Below, one piece after another: positions 29,829-39,227 of a stretch of DNA of 59,998 nucleotides. Position numbers and translations under genes: made by a program. Under the pieces are notes generated by a model. That model saw only the letters and a program-made list of their open reading frames with translations. It was not told the DNA's origin and did no database searches. The stretch comes from Candidatus Omnitrophota bacterium (GTDB taxonomy: Bacteria > Hinthialibacterota > Hinthialibacteria > Hinthialibacterales > Hinthialibacteraceae). The DNA lies in the NCBI GenBank assembly GCA_040755155.1, contig JBFMBP010000077.1, forward strand, positions 1 through 59,998, written 5' to 3'. Position 1 is the first letter of the stretch. Each line of letters starts with the position of its first letter.

Positions 29829-29851
29829 TCCCCGAGAAATCGGGGATTTTT
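29829..29851 (+). terminator. Terminator-like hairpin without an upstream gene
   Basis: TCCCCGA-GAAA-TCGGGGA forms a 7-bp stem with a GNRA-type tetraloop followed by five Ts. No coding region precedes it on the plus strand for 500 bases. It may end a short RNA or attenuate the transcript that leads into the gene at 30110. Confidence 0.6.
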
Positions 29852-29897
29852 GTTGGAAATCCATTGAAAAATCAACATATTTTACGTATTTTCCCTT

Positions 29898-29941
29898 TTC
29901 ATCATCTATTCTTATCAATTTCATCATCTATTCTTATCAAT
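29898..29941. repeat. Perfect 22-bp tandem duplication
   Basis: Two adjacent identical copies of TTCATCATCTATTCTTATCA plus AT lie about 170 bases before the ATG at 30110. Two copies without spacers exclude a CRISPR. They could bind a regulator or be a simple replication slip. Confidence 0.7.
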
Positions 29942-30109
29942 CTAATCTATTAGGAAAAAGGCCGGCGCGCGGATCATAAGTTTTCATAAAAAAAACGTTT
30001 TTTTTTGAAAAAAAGCTTGACGAGATGTAATTCAATATGAAAAAATCGGTCATCATTGTCTGTTTAAGTTAGGAAATTTCGATTTATATGTTATTCACGG
30101 GAGAAAATC

Positions 30110-33100
30110 ATGAATCATTACAAAGTTCGTAAAAATTACCACTATCCTATTGCTATATTCATTCCGATTCTTGCAGCCTTTTTGTCTTTCTCTTTTATGG
30201 AAGCCAGCGCTCAGCCGCTCTTATCGAAAGGAGATATTACCGGCGATGGCGTTATCGACGGGCGCGATGCGCTCAAAGTTCTGCGAGCCGTTGAGAATTT
30301 GGAAACGCTTTCTCCGGCGGAAATGGAAAAAGGCGATGTTTTTCCCATACCCGGCGTAGGCGATCGATTGACCGGCGATGGCGTCTTGACCCGCGAAGAC
30401 GCTCGGCGGATTCTGCAAATGAGCGTGGGTCTTTATTCCGAGGGGGAAATCACGGGCGACTTCGATGCGCTGCCTCCCATGATTGACGATTTTTATCCCA
30501 AACATGGCCCAGCTGGGACAAAAGTTACGATTATCGGTCAAAATTTTGTTGGAAGCATTCACAAGGAAAATCTGGTTTTCTTCGGCGATATCGAAACGCC
30601 GGTTCAGGAAGCCGCAGGGACTCGTCTTGTCGTCGAAGTCCCGGCGGGCGCGGAGACCAACCGCCTTCGCGTCATATCGGTCGGCGGCATAGACCAAAGC
30701 CCTTTCGTTTTTCGCGTTACACGAAAAATAACAGTGTCGTTGCAATTGGATGGGGGATTGAATGCGCAGGATTTTTCGGTTGTCAACAATCTGGAGGAAT
30801 CGCAAAATTCCACTTCCAATACATTTAATATCGAAATTCCCCAGCAGGAGGCCAACTTGATTGCCGCCGTTCCCAAGGATGATCGCTCGATCTTTTATTT
30901 GGCTTTCGTCACGCCTGAATCGTTAAAAAGCGGCAATTCGGGAACGTCCTCAAATCCGGTGATTTTAAACGCCCAGACGACGGCGGCGGCGTTGACGCTT
31001 TTGCATCCGTATATGCTTACCGCCCAAACTTCCACAATCGATTACTTGACAAGCCTGGCGCCGACTCTTCCCGAAACCCAAAACCTGGCGCAAGTCATCG
31101 CGCAACGTTTTGCGGCGAATGCGGATGGATTGAACGATGCGGCGGTAAAAACGGCGTGGATGCAATCGGTAGCGGCGGTTCTCAATGCGTTGCCCCATAC
31201 GACGGCGTTCGACGTCGCCGCAACGCCTGCGGCGGGCAAGACGATTCCCTCTCGCACGGCAATCGGTTCTATGCCGAATGCATCCGCACCAAGCGAAGGA
31301 GATGCGCAGACATCGAAGCCTACGCTCATCGACTCGTTGACAGTCAGCTTCAACAAAGCCGACGCCGATCTGACGAACGTTTATTTCGACGATCTGGCGG
31401 GCGGGCTTCATGTCGAATTGAATCCCGGCTACAGCCCCTTGGACTGGATTACTACGATATATCGCGTTGTTCCGAAGTCATTGCCGCTGGGCGCCAATAC
31501 TCCTTATGCAGAAATCCGGTCGAACGATTATGCGCATACGGGCTACGAACGCGTCTCCGCCATCGTCTCCGATCGTCTGAAGAGAAAAATGGACGTTTAT
31601 GGAGCGGGCGTCGACAAGGCGTTCGCAGGCGAAGATTGGATTCCAGCGCAAAGCCAGGTATTGCCGCTGGAAAACGGCGATGAAGCCGTCTATATGCTTC
31701 GTTCGTACAGCGGTTCATCATTCGATCGCCAGGGATGGGACGCCAAAGTCCTGCAAGCAATTCCTAATGGAAGAAAGCAATCCCTGCGAGCCGCGTCGTT
31801 GAATATCGTTCTGCCTTTGGTCGATCTATGGGCTATAACGGTCGAAGAATATCGAACCGCCATTGTGGACGCCGTCCATCAAGGTTTAGTAAGCTGTATG
31901 GATCGGCTCAACCAGGAGACCGCATCTTCGAATCTTACGGCGATGACGCATCAACAAGCGTTGAATGCTTATCTCAAAGCGCTGGAGTCGGCGGGCGGCG
32001 CGGTCCGTTCGGCTTTCACCTTGCTGGATATTCCCGCCAATCGAAAGAAATTGCAAAAAATACTGTTTACTGCTTTGCAGCATTCGGCTGGGAGTGCGAA
32101 TGTATTATCGAAGACGGCGGCGGTTGGAGATATTGGATCGCGGTTGACCAAACTCGCCGGTTATCAAGCGGAAAACGATGCGTCTCCGTTGGAATCGATC
32201 ATGGTCTTAGCGGGGGATCCCTATAAACCTTCGATCCATCACCTATCGCCGGCGGAAGGGTATGAGGGAGAAATCATCAAAATCGTCGGCCGCCATTTTG
32301 CCATCGATCCAAAAGATAACTTTGTAACCTTCGGCAACGAACTGGTTGCGGAACCAGTGGATATCCAATTGTTGGGCGAGGATATGATTCTTTCGGTCAA
32401 GGTTCCGATAGGGCTGATCAGTTCGGTTCTGCCTAAAGAAATTAGTAGTAACGTTTACGTTACTACTCCCGCTTCAAAGGAACGGACCGAAACTAACGAT
32501 TTCTTCAAAGTTTTGATCAGTCCAATCTTGTATTCCATCGGCCCCAACCAGGGATACGCTCCGGCGTCTGCGTTCCTGACCGGTCCTTTTGCAGGATTTA
32601 AGGGGACGGAAATTTCTCTGAATGGCAATTATTTCGATCCGCGCAATGAGAAAGAGCCTTTGCAAGTCTTTTTTGACGATCCGGCGGCCGGCAAATCCTG
32701 GGAGGTTCCCTCTACCTTCGAGTATTCGTCGCGTATGCGCATAACCACGCCGGACTTGAAGCTGGGCAAATACCGCATCCGCGTCTTCAATCCCAACTCC
32801 AATCTCTCCACGGACGCGTTCGACTATACGATTCTCGGCGAACCCAAAATCACGACGCAGGAACCGTCTTTTGCGTATGACGGGCAACAGGTTCATGTAG
32901 AAGGAGAAAATTTCGACAGTGCGATCTTCGATCTCAATGGGGAACAAATATACCCGCATTCTTTAACCAATACTTCGTTCTCGATCAAGATTCCGGAAAC
33001 AAGCGAAAATACGAATTATGCGCTCAAAATATTCACTCCGGCGGGGAAAGTGGAGCATTCCATTCCGGGATCAAGCGAAAAAAGAATACCTAACCTCGTA

Positions 33101-36100
33101 GCGCTTCCTCGTGGATTCACCGTAACGCCCACGGATACAAGCGCAGGAATGCAGGCTGATGGAAGGCTAACCCTGGATGAAGCGATCGCTTTTGCCGGAG
33201 GTAGATTGTCCCTCTTCAATCCGCCGTATGACGATCCCAACGAGGAATGGACGCATCATTTCAACGAAAGGAAAGTCCAAACCGGCGAAGACAGCCAGGG
33301 ACGTCCGGTTTACCAATACCAATGGGAAGAAGCGAATGTCGATAGAGTAACTCTGACGATCGGCAACGGCCCCGCCCCGGAAATGCGCAGGCATTTCCGC
33401 GTCGAACATTATCACGCCGATCATGGCGGCGGAGTTTCTCAACCCGCTTTGTATCAAAGCGAGAGCCTGGATGCAACGGCGAACGATAAAGAAGAAGGCG
33501 ACTTGATAACTTCTTTACCCAGCAGCCTAGATTGGAGGACGTTCATCGGTTCGCAAACCGCCGACGAGATAATCGTCACGGCGCCCAATTCCACCTGGTA
33601 TTCGGAAGGATTTACTTTGACGCCGCAAGATAAAATCGCATTGCCGAATACTTCGCAATTGATTTTTACGCGAGACAGTCATTCGTTCGAAATCCAGGAC
33701 GGCTGTTCGGTTTCTTTTGGAGAAGTGCAAGCCAGAAGTCCGTTAACTCTCTCAGCGAACTCCGCAAGAATCCTTTCCGGGACGTTTTCCGGATCGCGAT
33801 CGGATGGAATCTACTTCACCTACGGCAGCCGGGGAAATATTGTCGGATCCAACGTTGCCGTTCGCTTGTGCAACGGGCACGGCTTGTATATTTCAGGCGG
33901 CGGCTGGAATCGGATCGAACAGAACTTCTCCGTCCAATACGCCGGGAGAAATGGAATTAACCTTTCGAATAGTTTCGAGAATCAATTGGCCAATGTAGAT
34001 ATCAGAAATTGCGGCCAGGACGGCGTTTCTATCGATGGAGGCATGTTCAATACCATCTACGGCTGCCTGACAAGATACAATCAAGGCCACGGCCTCAATT
34101 TATCCTTCACGAAACGAAATGAAATTTACAACGTTATTAGCGGAAACAATACAAAAAACGGAATATCTGTGGAAAATTCGGGCTTTAACTCGCTGAGTTA
34201 CGGTCAAAGTTTTTTGAATCAGAACGGAATCGAACTATGGGGGCAACTTGCTTCAGAAAACCGCATAAGCAGCTTTAAATTAGGCCATTCCAAATGGGAA
34301 AACGGCGACGATATGATTGCCGGCAATTCCAAAAACGGCGTTTATCTGGGCGCCGGCGCCAACCATAACGATTTCAACGAAATCGAAATATACAATAGTT
34401 ACGAAAACGGCGTGCTGATGGAGCACGAAAACACCATTTACAATCGGATTCAGGCGGCGATTGGCGAAGACACCAGCAACGCTTCCGAAGCCAACATTTA
34501 TTTCAATGGCTGCGAGGGACATGGCGTCCTGATCCAAAAAGGCGCCTCCTACAATCAACTCTACGCTTGCAAAATCGAAAGGAACAAGAAAAACGGCATC
34601 GCCATCCTCGACGAAAAAACCGTTGGGAATTCCATAAATCAAGCTTTGATCGGCGGGCGATCCCAGAAGGTCGAAAGTCTCGAAAAGATAATCGGCGCCA
34701 ATGGGGGCTATGGGATTTATATCGAACAAGCCCGCGAAACCGCCATCAACGAATGCGTCATCGGCCGAAATAAAAGCGGCGGCATCCTGGCGAAAAGCGC
34801 TCACAAGTTGGAGAATGGCGCACCTACCTTGAAAATTTATAAAACCGCCCTTGGGTATACGCGCGCGCTCTCCTCCGTTACGTTCAATGTGGAAAACTAT
34901 ATGTTGAAAATCCTGCCCGGCGATGCGATTCGAATAGAAGACAGCGACGGCGCAATTCTCGATCAATCCTGGATTCAGGGATTCGACATAGGAATTTACG
35001 CCGGGGGCGTAGGCTCCGGATATCATACATTGAACCTAATGAACATCCGCAATACCGCCAAAGAAGGAATCGTCTTGAATGGATCGAGTAACGACTCGAT
35101 TCGGGCCACAATCAACGCCCCGCAAGAATCCGGCATGATCCTGACCAATGTACAAAATCTGGTTTTAAACAAATGTACGATTTCGAGTTGCGAAAAGAAT
35201 GGAATAGTCGTCGAGAATGGAACGAATATCGCCATCTCGAATACGACAAGCCAAAAGAACAAACAGCGTGGAATTCATATCAACAATTCATTAACCGTGG
35301 CGCTCGACAATGTATTCATCAAGAACAACGGCAGCCTCAGCGTGGAAAGCGAAGGCCTCTATATGGAGGATGCGCGGGAAGCGGTATTGCAACGGGTTGG
35401 AGTAAGCGACAACGTATTGGATGGCGCCCGCTTCCGATATGTCCGCGATTCCGTCTGGCGGGGCCTTCATCCCGCCCAGCCGGTCGCCTATCAATATGAC
35501 ATTACCCGCAATCGCAATGGAATCGTCCTCATGGATTGCCGGAACTTCACGCTGGGAGAACCGGGACGCTTGTTGACGGTCAATTACAACACCGGCGCGG
35601 GCGTGTTAATCAAGCAAGGCTTGCAAAGTCAGATCGCGCTGAAGTCGATGGTTATCGGAGGGAATAAAAAAGAAGGCATCCGGGTGGAAGGAGGAACCGG
35701 AATCCAAATCGGCGGATTCAATGCTCAAGAAGGCTGCAAAATCTCCGGCAACAGCGAAGCGGGAATTTACGCCGAAGGCCAAGATTCCAGCCTTTCGATT
35801 CAATACAATACAATCGGCTCTTATTCCTATTACGGCGGCAACGGCCTCGGCGTTGTTTTGACGAACGGAATTCATGACGTGGTTCTTCATGGCAATACGA
35901 TTAAATCGAATCGCGGTTACGGCGCAGCGATCCAGGGAGGATCGTACCACAATTGGCTTTCCTTCAATTCGATTATTCAGAACAGCAAAAGCGGCGTTTA
36001 TATTGAAGGGGCGGAATCGAAATTCAATACGCTGTTCGCCGATTCGTTTTTCATAAATTCCGGCGACGATATTCTGCTCAACGGGGGCAACGGCGGAATC

Positions 36101-38131
36101 GAATCGCCGAAGCCCGAATCCCTGACTTGGCGCGATTACAATATTACTGGAACGGCGAACGCCCCCAACGGCAGCCGCGTGATTATAAACCGGGAAACCG
36201 GCAATAGCCGAGATCCTATGCTGCTGGGAACAGGTTACGTCTTCAATAACAAATTCAACATCTCCTCGTCTCTTCCTAAGGGAACGGCGATTAGCGCTTT
36301 GGCGATTCATCCTGACGGAAATACGTCCGAGCTGAGTTCTTTCGTTATGCATCCCAACGAATTGCCGTCCATCATTTTTACTTCGGAGAGAGCAGGGAAA
36401 AAGTATTTGGCCGTTCAAGGCCCCTCCGATCAAAAACCAGTTTGTCTCGTTAAGGATGATTACAACCATTACGATCCCCATTACGCGAACGGTAACTATC
36501 ATCTTCTCTTTACTTCGGAACGGAGCGGAAACGCCGATCTTTGGCTCACGACCAGCAAAGCGTACGAGTTTAGCCAATATACTTTTCATTCCGCCAAAGA
36601 TTATTCGCCCGATTGGCTGGGTGGAACCAGCCATGTTCTGTTCGTTTCGGAAAGGGATGGAAATCCGGAAGTCTATCAAATCGAAGTGGACCCCTATGGT
36701 ACTATGGGCGAATTGACTCAACTATGGGGTTCGCCTTCCACGACCCAGTTTTACAGTGGATTCGCGGGCGAAGCGTTGGGAGTGCAATACGAATCCATTG
36801 AGGGAACCTTGCAAGAAATCCGGTTTTATATTTTCGGCGAGCCTGCGCCTTTCCAATGGTCCGTATTGCCGGTCGTCGATGGCCAACCCGGCGATGCGCC
36901 CATCGCCAGCGGCATAACGGCTCCCGCTGGGACGGGATGGCATTCCGTCAAGCTGGATAACGTAATCGTTCCCGAAAACTACGTAGTAGTTATGTCGTTT
37001 TTGGAAGACGGCAAACCCCAACTGGCCCGCGGGAGCAACGGAAACGTAAACGTCTGGTGGTTTAAAAAAGTTGGCGACGTCAGTTGGAAGTTGGAAAATT
37101 ATAAACCATTCTGCATCGATGTCGTCGTGGGGCCGCTTCCGCCAGTACGCTTGACGAACGATCCCGCCGCCGATCTCGATCCCTCCTGGTCGCACGACGG
37201 CAAGCGCTTTGCTTTTACGTCGAACCGGGGCGGATCGAAAGATATTTATATCGCGAACGTCGATGGGACCGGCGTCAAAAAACTTACCGATGGCGCCGGA
37301 CAAAACGAAAAACCAGCCTGGTCCCCCAATGGGGATGCCATCGCTTTCGTTTCCACGCGGGATGGGAATGAAGAAATCTATCTAATTAATATAGACGGAA
37401 CCAATCTGACTAGGATCACGAATAATGCCGATCGCGATACTGATCCCGATTGGTCGTACAGCGGAGGGGAATTGTTTTTCAGTTCCGGCCGCGATTCCGG
37501 TATGGAAATCTATATGTATCGTACATGGGACAAAAAAACGGTTCGCCTGACTGTCTCTCTGGCAGATAACACTCAACCGAACGGCGGTGCCGCTTATGTC
37601 AAACAAACCGCTGGCGAGATGGCCGGATCGCAAATAACGTCGGCGAATTTGACGGGGAAAAACCGGACGTTTGTCTCTACGTTGTCGGGCGAAGTGGAGC
37701 TGCGCGTGGATTCGGCGAATATGACTCCAGGGGAGACGTCAACGCTGAACGTTTACCTCGCGGGCGCGCAATCGCTCGGCTGTTTGGCATTCGAACTAAA
37801 CTATGACGGCCGGTCGTTCAACCTGGCCGATGCGGTTCCCGGCAGTCTTGGCGGAAACCTGGGTATGGCCGCCGTCAATCCCGATTGGTTTCCCTGGAGC
37901 GAAGGATGGGCGCGTTTCGGCTGGATTCACGCTTCCGGCGTTCAAGGGGGATTCGAAGCGTTGCAATTGCAATTCGCCGCTTCATCGAATGTCCCCAATG
38001 GCGTTTATCCGCTGACTCTGCAAAATGCGCAAGCTTTCGATATAGGATTGGCGGCCATCCCGGTTAAAATCGTCAATGGCCAAATTACGATCAGCGGCCA
38101 AACGCCCGTCGATTCATGGATGCTCTTTTAG
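30110..38131 (+). CDS. Giant exported protein with dockerin-like, IPT/TIG, beta-helix, TolB-like and cohesin-like domains
   Basis: The 2673 residues have a signal peptide (about 1-35). A dockerin-like pair of Ca-binding loops follows, GDITGDGVIDGRDALKVLR and LTGDGVLTREDARRIL (about 42-110). Then come an IPT/TIG domain (about 125-205), a helical region, three more IPT/TIG-like domains (about 700-1000), and a parallel beta-helix with many N-x-I and GI/GV turns (about 1220-1990). TolB-type PD40 blades follow (about 2085-2180 and 2345-2485, LDPSWSHDGKRFAFTSNRGG) on both sides of a lectin-like domain. The cohesin-like end is about 2527-2665, VYLAGAQSLGCLAFELNYD. A GGGAG site precedes the ATG. It is probably a surface scaffold or glycan-processing protein; no active site is clear. 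The cohesin assignment is by pattern. Confidence 0.88.
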   Translation: MNHYKVRKNYHYPIAIFIPILAAFLSFSFMEASAQPLLSKGDITGDGVIDGRDALKVLRAVENLETLSPAEMEKGDVFPIPGVGDRLTGDGVLTREDARRILQMSVGLYSEGEITGDFDALPPMIDDFYPKHGPAGTKVTIIGQNFVGSIHKENLVFFGDIETPVQEAAGTRLVVEVPAGAETNRLRVISVGGIDQSPFVFRVTRKITVSLQLDGGLNAQDFSVVNNLEESQNSTSNTFNIEIPQQEANLIAAVPKDDRSIFYLAFVTPESLKSGNSGTSSNPVILNAQTTAAALTLLHPYMLTAQTSTIDYLTSLAPTLPETQNLAQVIAQRFAANADGLNDAAVKTAWMQSVAAVLNALPHTTAFDVAATPAAGKTIPSRTAIGSMPNASAPSEGDAQTSKPTLIDSLTVSFNKADADLTNVYFDDLAGGLHVELNPGYSPLDWITTIYRVVPKSLPLGANTPYAEIRSNDYAHTGYERVSAIVSDRLKRKMDVYGAGVDKAFAGEDWIPAQSQVLPLENGDEAVYMLRSYSGSSFDRQGWDAKVLQAIPNGRKQSLRAASLNIVLPLVDLWAITVEEYRTAIVDAVHQGLVSCMDRLNQETASSNLTAMTHQQALNAYLKALESAGGAVRSAFTLLDIPANRKKLQKILFTALQHSAGSANVLSKTAAVGDIGSRLTKLAGYQAENDASPLESIMVLAGDPYKPSIHHLSPAEGYEGEIIKIVGRHFAIDPKDNFVTFGNELVAEPVDIQLLGEDMILSVKVPIGLISSVLPKEISSNVYVTTPASKERTETNDFFKVLISPILYSIGPNQGYAPASAFLTGPFAGFKGTEISLNGNYFDPRNEKEPLQVFFDDPAAGKSWEVPSTFEYSSRMRITTPDLKLGKYRIRVFNPNSNLSTDAFDYTILGEPKITTQEPSFAYDGQQVHVEGENFDSAIFDLNGEQIYPHSLTNTSFSIKIPETSENTNYALKIFTPAGKVEHSIPGSSEKRIPNLVALPRGFTVTPTDTSAGMQADGRLTLDEAIAFAGGRLSLFNPPYDDPNEEWTHHFNERKVQTGEDSQGRPVYQYQWEEANVDRVTLTIGNGPAPEMRRHFRVEHYHADHGGGVSQPALYQSESLDATANDKEEGDLITSLPSSLDWRTFIGSQTADEIIVTAPNSTWYSEGFTLTPQDKIALPNTSQLIFTRDSHSFEIQDGCSVSFGEVQARSPLTLSANSARILSGTFSGSRSDGIYFTYGSRGNIVGSNVAVRLCNGHGLYISGGGWNRIEQNFSVQYAGRNGINLSNSFENQLANVDIRNCGQDGVSIDGGMFNTIYGCLTRYNQGHGLNLSFTKRNEIYNVISGNNTKNGISVENSGFNSLSYGQSFLNQNGIELWGQLASENRISSFKLGHSKWENGDDMIAGNSKNGVYLGAGANHNDFNEIEIYNSYENGVLMEHENTIYNRIQAAIGEDTSNASEANIYFNGCEGHGVLIQKGASYNQLYACKIERNKKNGIAILDEKTVGNSINQALIGGRSQKVESLEKIIGANGGYGIYIEQARETAINECVIGRNKSGGILAKSAHKLENGAPTLKIYKTALGYTRALSSVTFNVENYMLKILPGDAIRIEDSDGAILDQSWIQGFDIGIYAGGVGSGYHTLNLMNIRNTAKEGIVLNGSSNDSIRATINAPQESGMILTNVQNLVLNKCTISSCEKNGIVVENGTNIAISNTTSQKNKQRGIHINNSLTVALDNVFIKNNGSLSVESEGLYMEDAREAVLQRVGVSDNVLDGARFRYVRDSVWRGLHPAQPVAYQYDITRNRNGIVLMDCRNFTLGEPGRLLTVNYNTGAGVLIKQGLQSQIALKSMVIGGNKKEGIRVEGGTGIQIGGFNAQEGCKISGNSEAGIYAEGQDSSLSIQYNTIGSYSYYGGNGLGVVLTNGIHDVVLHGNTIKSNRGYGAAIQGGSYHNWLSFNSIIQNSKSGVYIEGAESKFNTLFADSFFINSGDDILLNGGNGGIESPKPESLTWRDYNITGTANAPNGSRVIINRETGNSRDPMLLGTGYVFNNKFNISSSLPKGTAISALAIHPDGNTSELSSFVMHPNELPSIIFTSERAGKKYLAVQGPSDQKPVCLVKDDYNHYDPHYANGNYHLLFTSERSGNADLWLTTSKAYEFSQYTFHSAKDYSPDWLGGTSHVLFVSERDGNPEVYQIEVDPYGTMGELTQLWGSPSTTQFYSGFAGEALGVQYESIEGTLQEIRFYIFGEPAPFQWSVLPVVDGQPGDAPIASGITAPAGTGWHSVKLDNVIVPENYVVVMSFLEDGKPQLARGSNGNVNVWWFKKVGDVSWKLENYKPFCIDVVVGPLPPVRLTNDPAADLDPSWSHDGKRFAFTSNRGGSKDIYIANVDGTGVKKLTDGAGQNEKPAWSPNGDAIAFVSTRDGNEEIYLINIDGTNLTRITNNADRDTDPDWSYSGGELFFSSGRDSGMEIYMYRTWDKKTVRLTVSLADNTQPNGGAAYVKQTAGEMAGSQITSANLTGKNRTFVSTLSGEVELRVDSANMTPGETSTLNVYLAGAQSLGCLAFELNYDGRSFNLADAVPGSLGGNLGMAAVNPDWFPWSEGWARFGWIHASGVQGGFEALQLQFAASSNVPNGVYPLTLQNAQAFDIGLAAIPVKIVNGQITISGQTPVDSWMLF

Positions 38132-38173
38132 GGATAACGAATGGTCTGAGATTAAAGTACAGGAAATCGAACC

Positions 38174-38213
38174 AATCCCCGCCATGCGTATTTTCGCATA
38201 GCGGGGATTTTTT
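38174..38213 (+). terminator. Intrinsic terminator of the giant dockerin/cohesin gene
   Basis: Arms AATCCCCGC and GCGGGGATT, with an inner ATGCG/CGCAT stem, are followed by a run of six Ts. It lies about 45 bases past the stop codon. Confidence 0.92.
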
Positions 38214-38276
38214 CTTGATTCGCAAACTTAATTCTTACCTGTTATACCAACCTGCATTGATATTGCTGTTTTAAAA

Positions 38277-38374
38277 AATTCTTCTCCCAAGATGGGGAGA
38301 GGTTAGGTGAGTGTTGATATTATTAGACTTATATTCCCCTCACCCTCGCCCTCTCCCAAAGGGCGAGGGAATTT
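38277..38374. repeat. Hairpin repeat of the CTCCC(C)AAG family
   Basis: The left arm CTTCTCCCAAGATGGGGAGA and the right segment CTCGCCCTCTCCCAAAGGGC each fold on themselves, and their outer parts pair partly with each other. Between them is TGATATTATTAGACTTATAT, which matches inverted sequence in the element at 57639-57758. Confidence 0.65.
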
Positions 38375-38768
38375 ATAAGCAACAATCCTAACGCAGAATG
38401 GTATTACTCATGTCCCCGAACGCTATAGCCATTAGGGGATGCATACGCTCCCATTTACCATCCTTATCCATCGCTTGAGCTGCCTTTCTTTGATATTTTC
38501 CCCCCCGGCTCCAAACAAAAAGAGAGATTCGCCCGCCAATCCCAGTTATTCCCAATCCTTTTTTCATTATAATCGTTAATAGGATTTGCGAGTGTTAATA
38601 TCATTTTTCGTGCGCGCTCAAAGAAATGGGGATCATCGAAATGGTTCGTTCATCCCTTGAATATAAACGCGATAGCCGGAAAGGGATTTCGCCGCTTCCC
38701 AGAGCCTTGTCTCTCGAATCGTATGGAACGAAACTATGGAGTCAGGCGAATATCCCGAACGATAAAAC

Positions 38769-38945
38769 CAAAAATCGACGAAAAATTCTCTTTTCCGCCT
38801 GAAGTTAAAAGGAGTTTCCCACATGCGATCCTATATGGTTCTGCCTATTGTTTTGGCGATTGTCGTGATTGTCGTCAATGCCGCCATCGAAGAAGGCGCC
38901 ACAATCGTCCGCATCGGAACGGCGATATTCGGTTCCCGCGCTTAA
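38769..38945 (+). pseudogene. Chimeric 40-codon ORF: leader and anchor of the 41229 gene fused to a YggS-like tail
   Basis: From about 38769 to 38882 the sequence is a diverged copy of the leader and first codons of the gene at 41229, including AAAAGGAGTTT and MRSYMVLPIVLAIVVIVV. From codon 20 of the ATG at 38823 it reads AAIEEGATIVRIGTAIFGSR and stops at TAA 38943. That segment is the expected C-terminus of YggS-family pyridoxal phosphate homeostasis proteins (E. coli ends AAIAAGSTMVRIGTAIFGAR). The short region GTCGTCAnnGCCGnCAT is common to both at the junction. The 40-residue product, a membrane anchor plus a barrel tail, is unlikely to work as YggS. No complete yggS is in the window. Confidence 0.75.
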
Positions 38946-39227
38946 CCGTGATTCTATAACTTTCAAATTAATGGCAAATAAATGTTTCTTGTCATAAAAA
39001 TAATGTTAAAGTATGTGAATAAACATATAGAATTATATGGATTTACGAATCGATATATCGGTTAAGGAAATTATTGTTCCTAATAAGGAATTTGGTCGGA
39101 ATCCCTCTAATCGATAAGAAGCCGGAATCGCCTACCGAGTTGAATATTGGCGTAACTACGATGATCTTCATGATTTGATTTTACGAACGCTTTTCGATAT
39201 GTAGGATAACGAATAACGAGGGTTGAG
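38946..39227. other. Gene-free spacer before the AAA ATPase cassette
   Basis: About 280 AT-rich bases between the chimeric ORF and the ATPase gene. Frames are short, and I see no terminator or repeat. It should contain the promoter of the cassette, but no hexamer pair is convincing. Confidence 0.4.

Larger units (their letters stand above)
29327..30109. other. Long divergent spacer between two surface-protein genes
   Basis: About 780 AT-rich bases with no convincing gene. It contains an orphan terminator-like hairpin (29829-29851) preceded by a TATAAT at 29799-29804, and a perfect 22-bp tandem duplication (29898-29941). The rest shows only T- and A-rich tracts. Promoters for both flanking giant genes must lie here, but I cannot place them. 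Confidence 0.5.

Noticed and set aside
29898-29941. Tandem 22-bp repeat considered as a minimal CRISPR
   Set aside because: The two copies are directly adjacent without spacers and no cas gene is in the window.
30017-30041. TTGACG with a nearby TATGAA as promoter of the giant gene
   Set aside because: The spacing is only about 13 bases, too short for a standard sigma-70 promoter.
35606-36721. 371-codon minus-strand frame inside the giant dockerin/cohesin gene
   Set aside because: It lies wholly inside a well-supported beta-helix and TolB-like coding region and shows no domain of its own.
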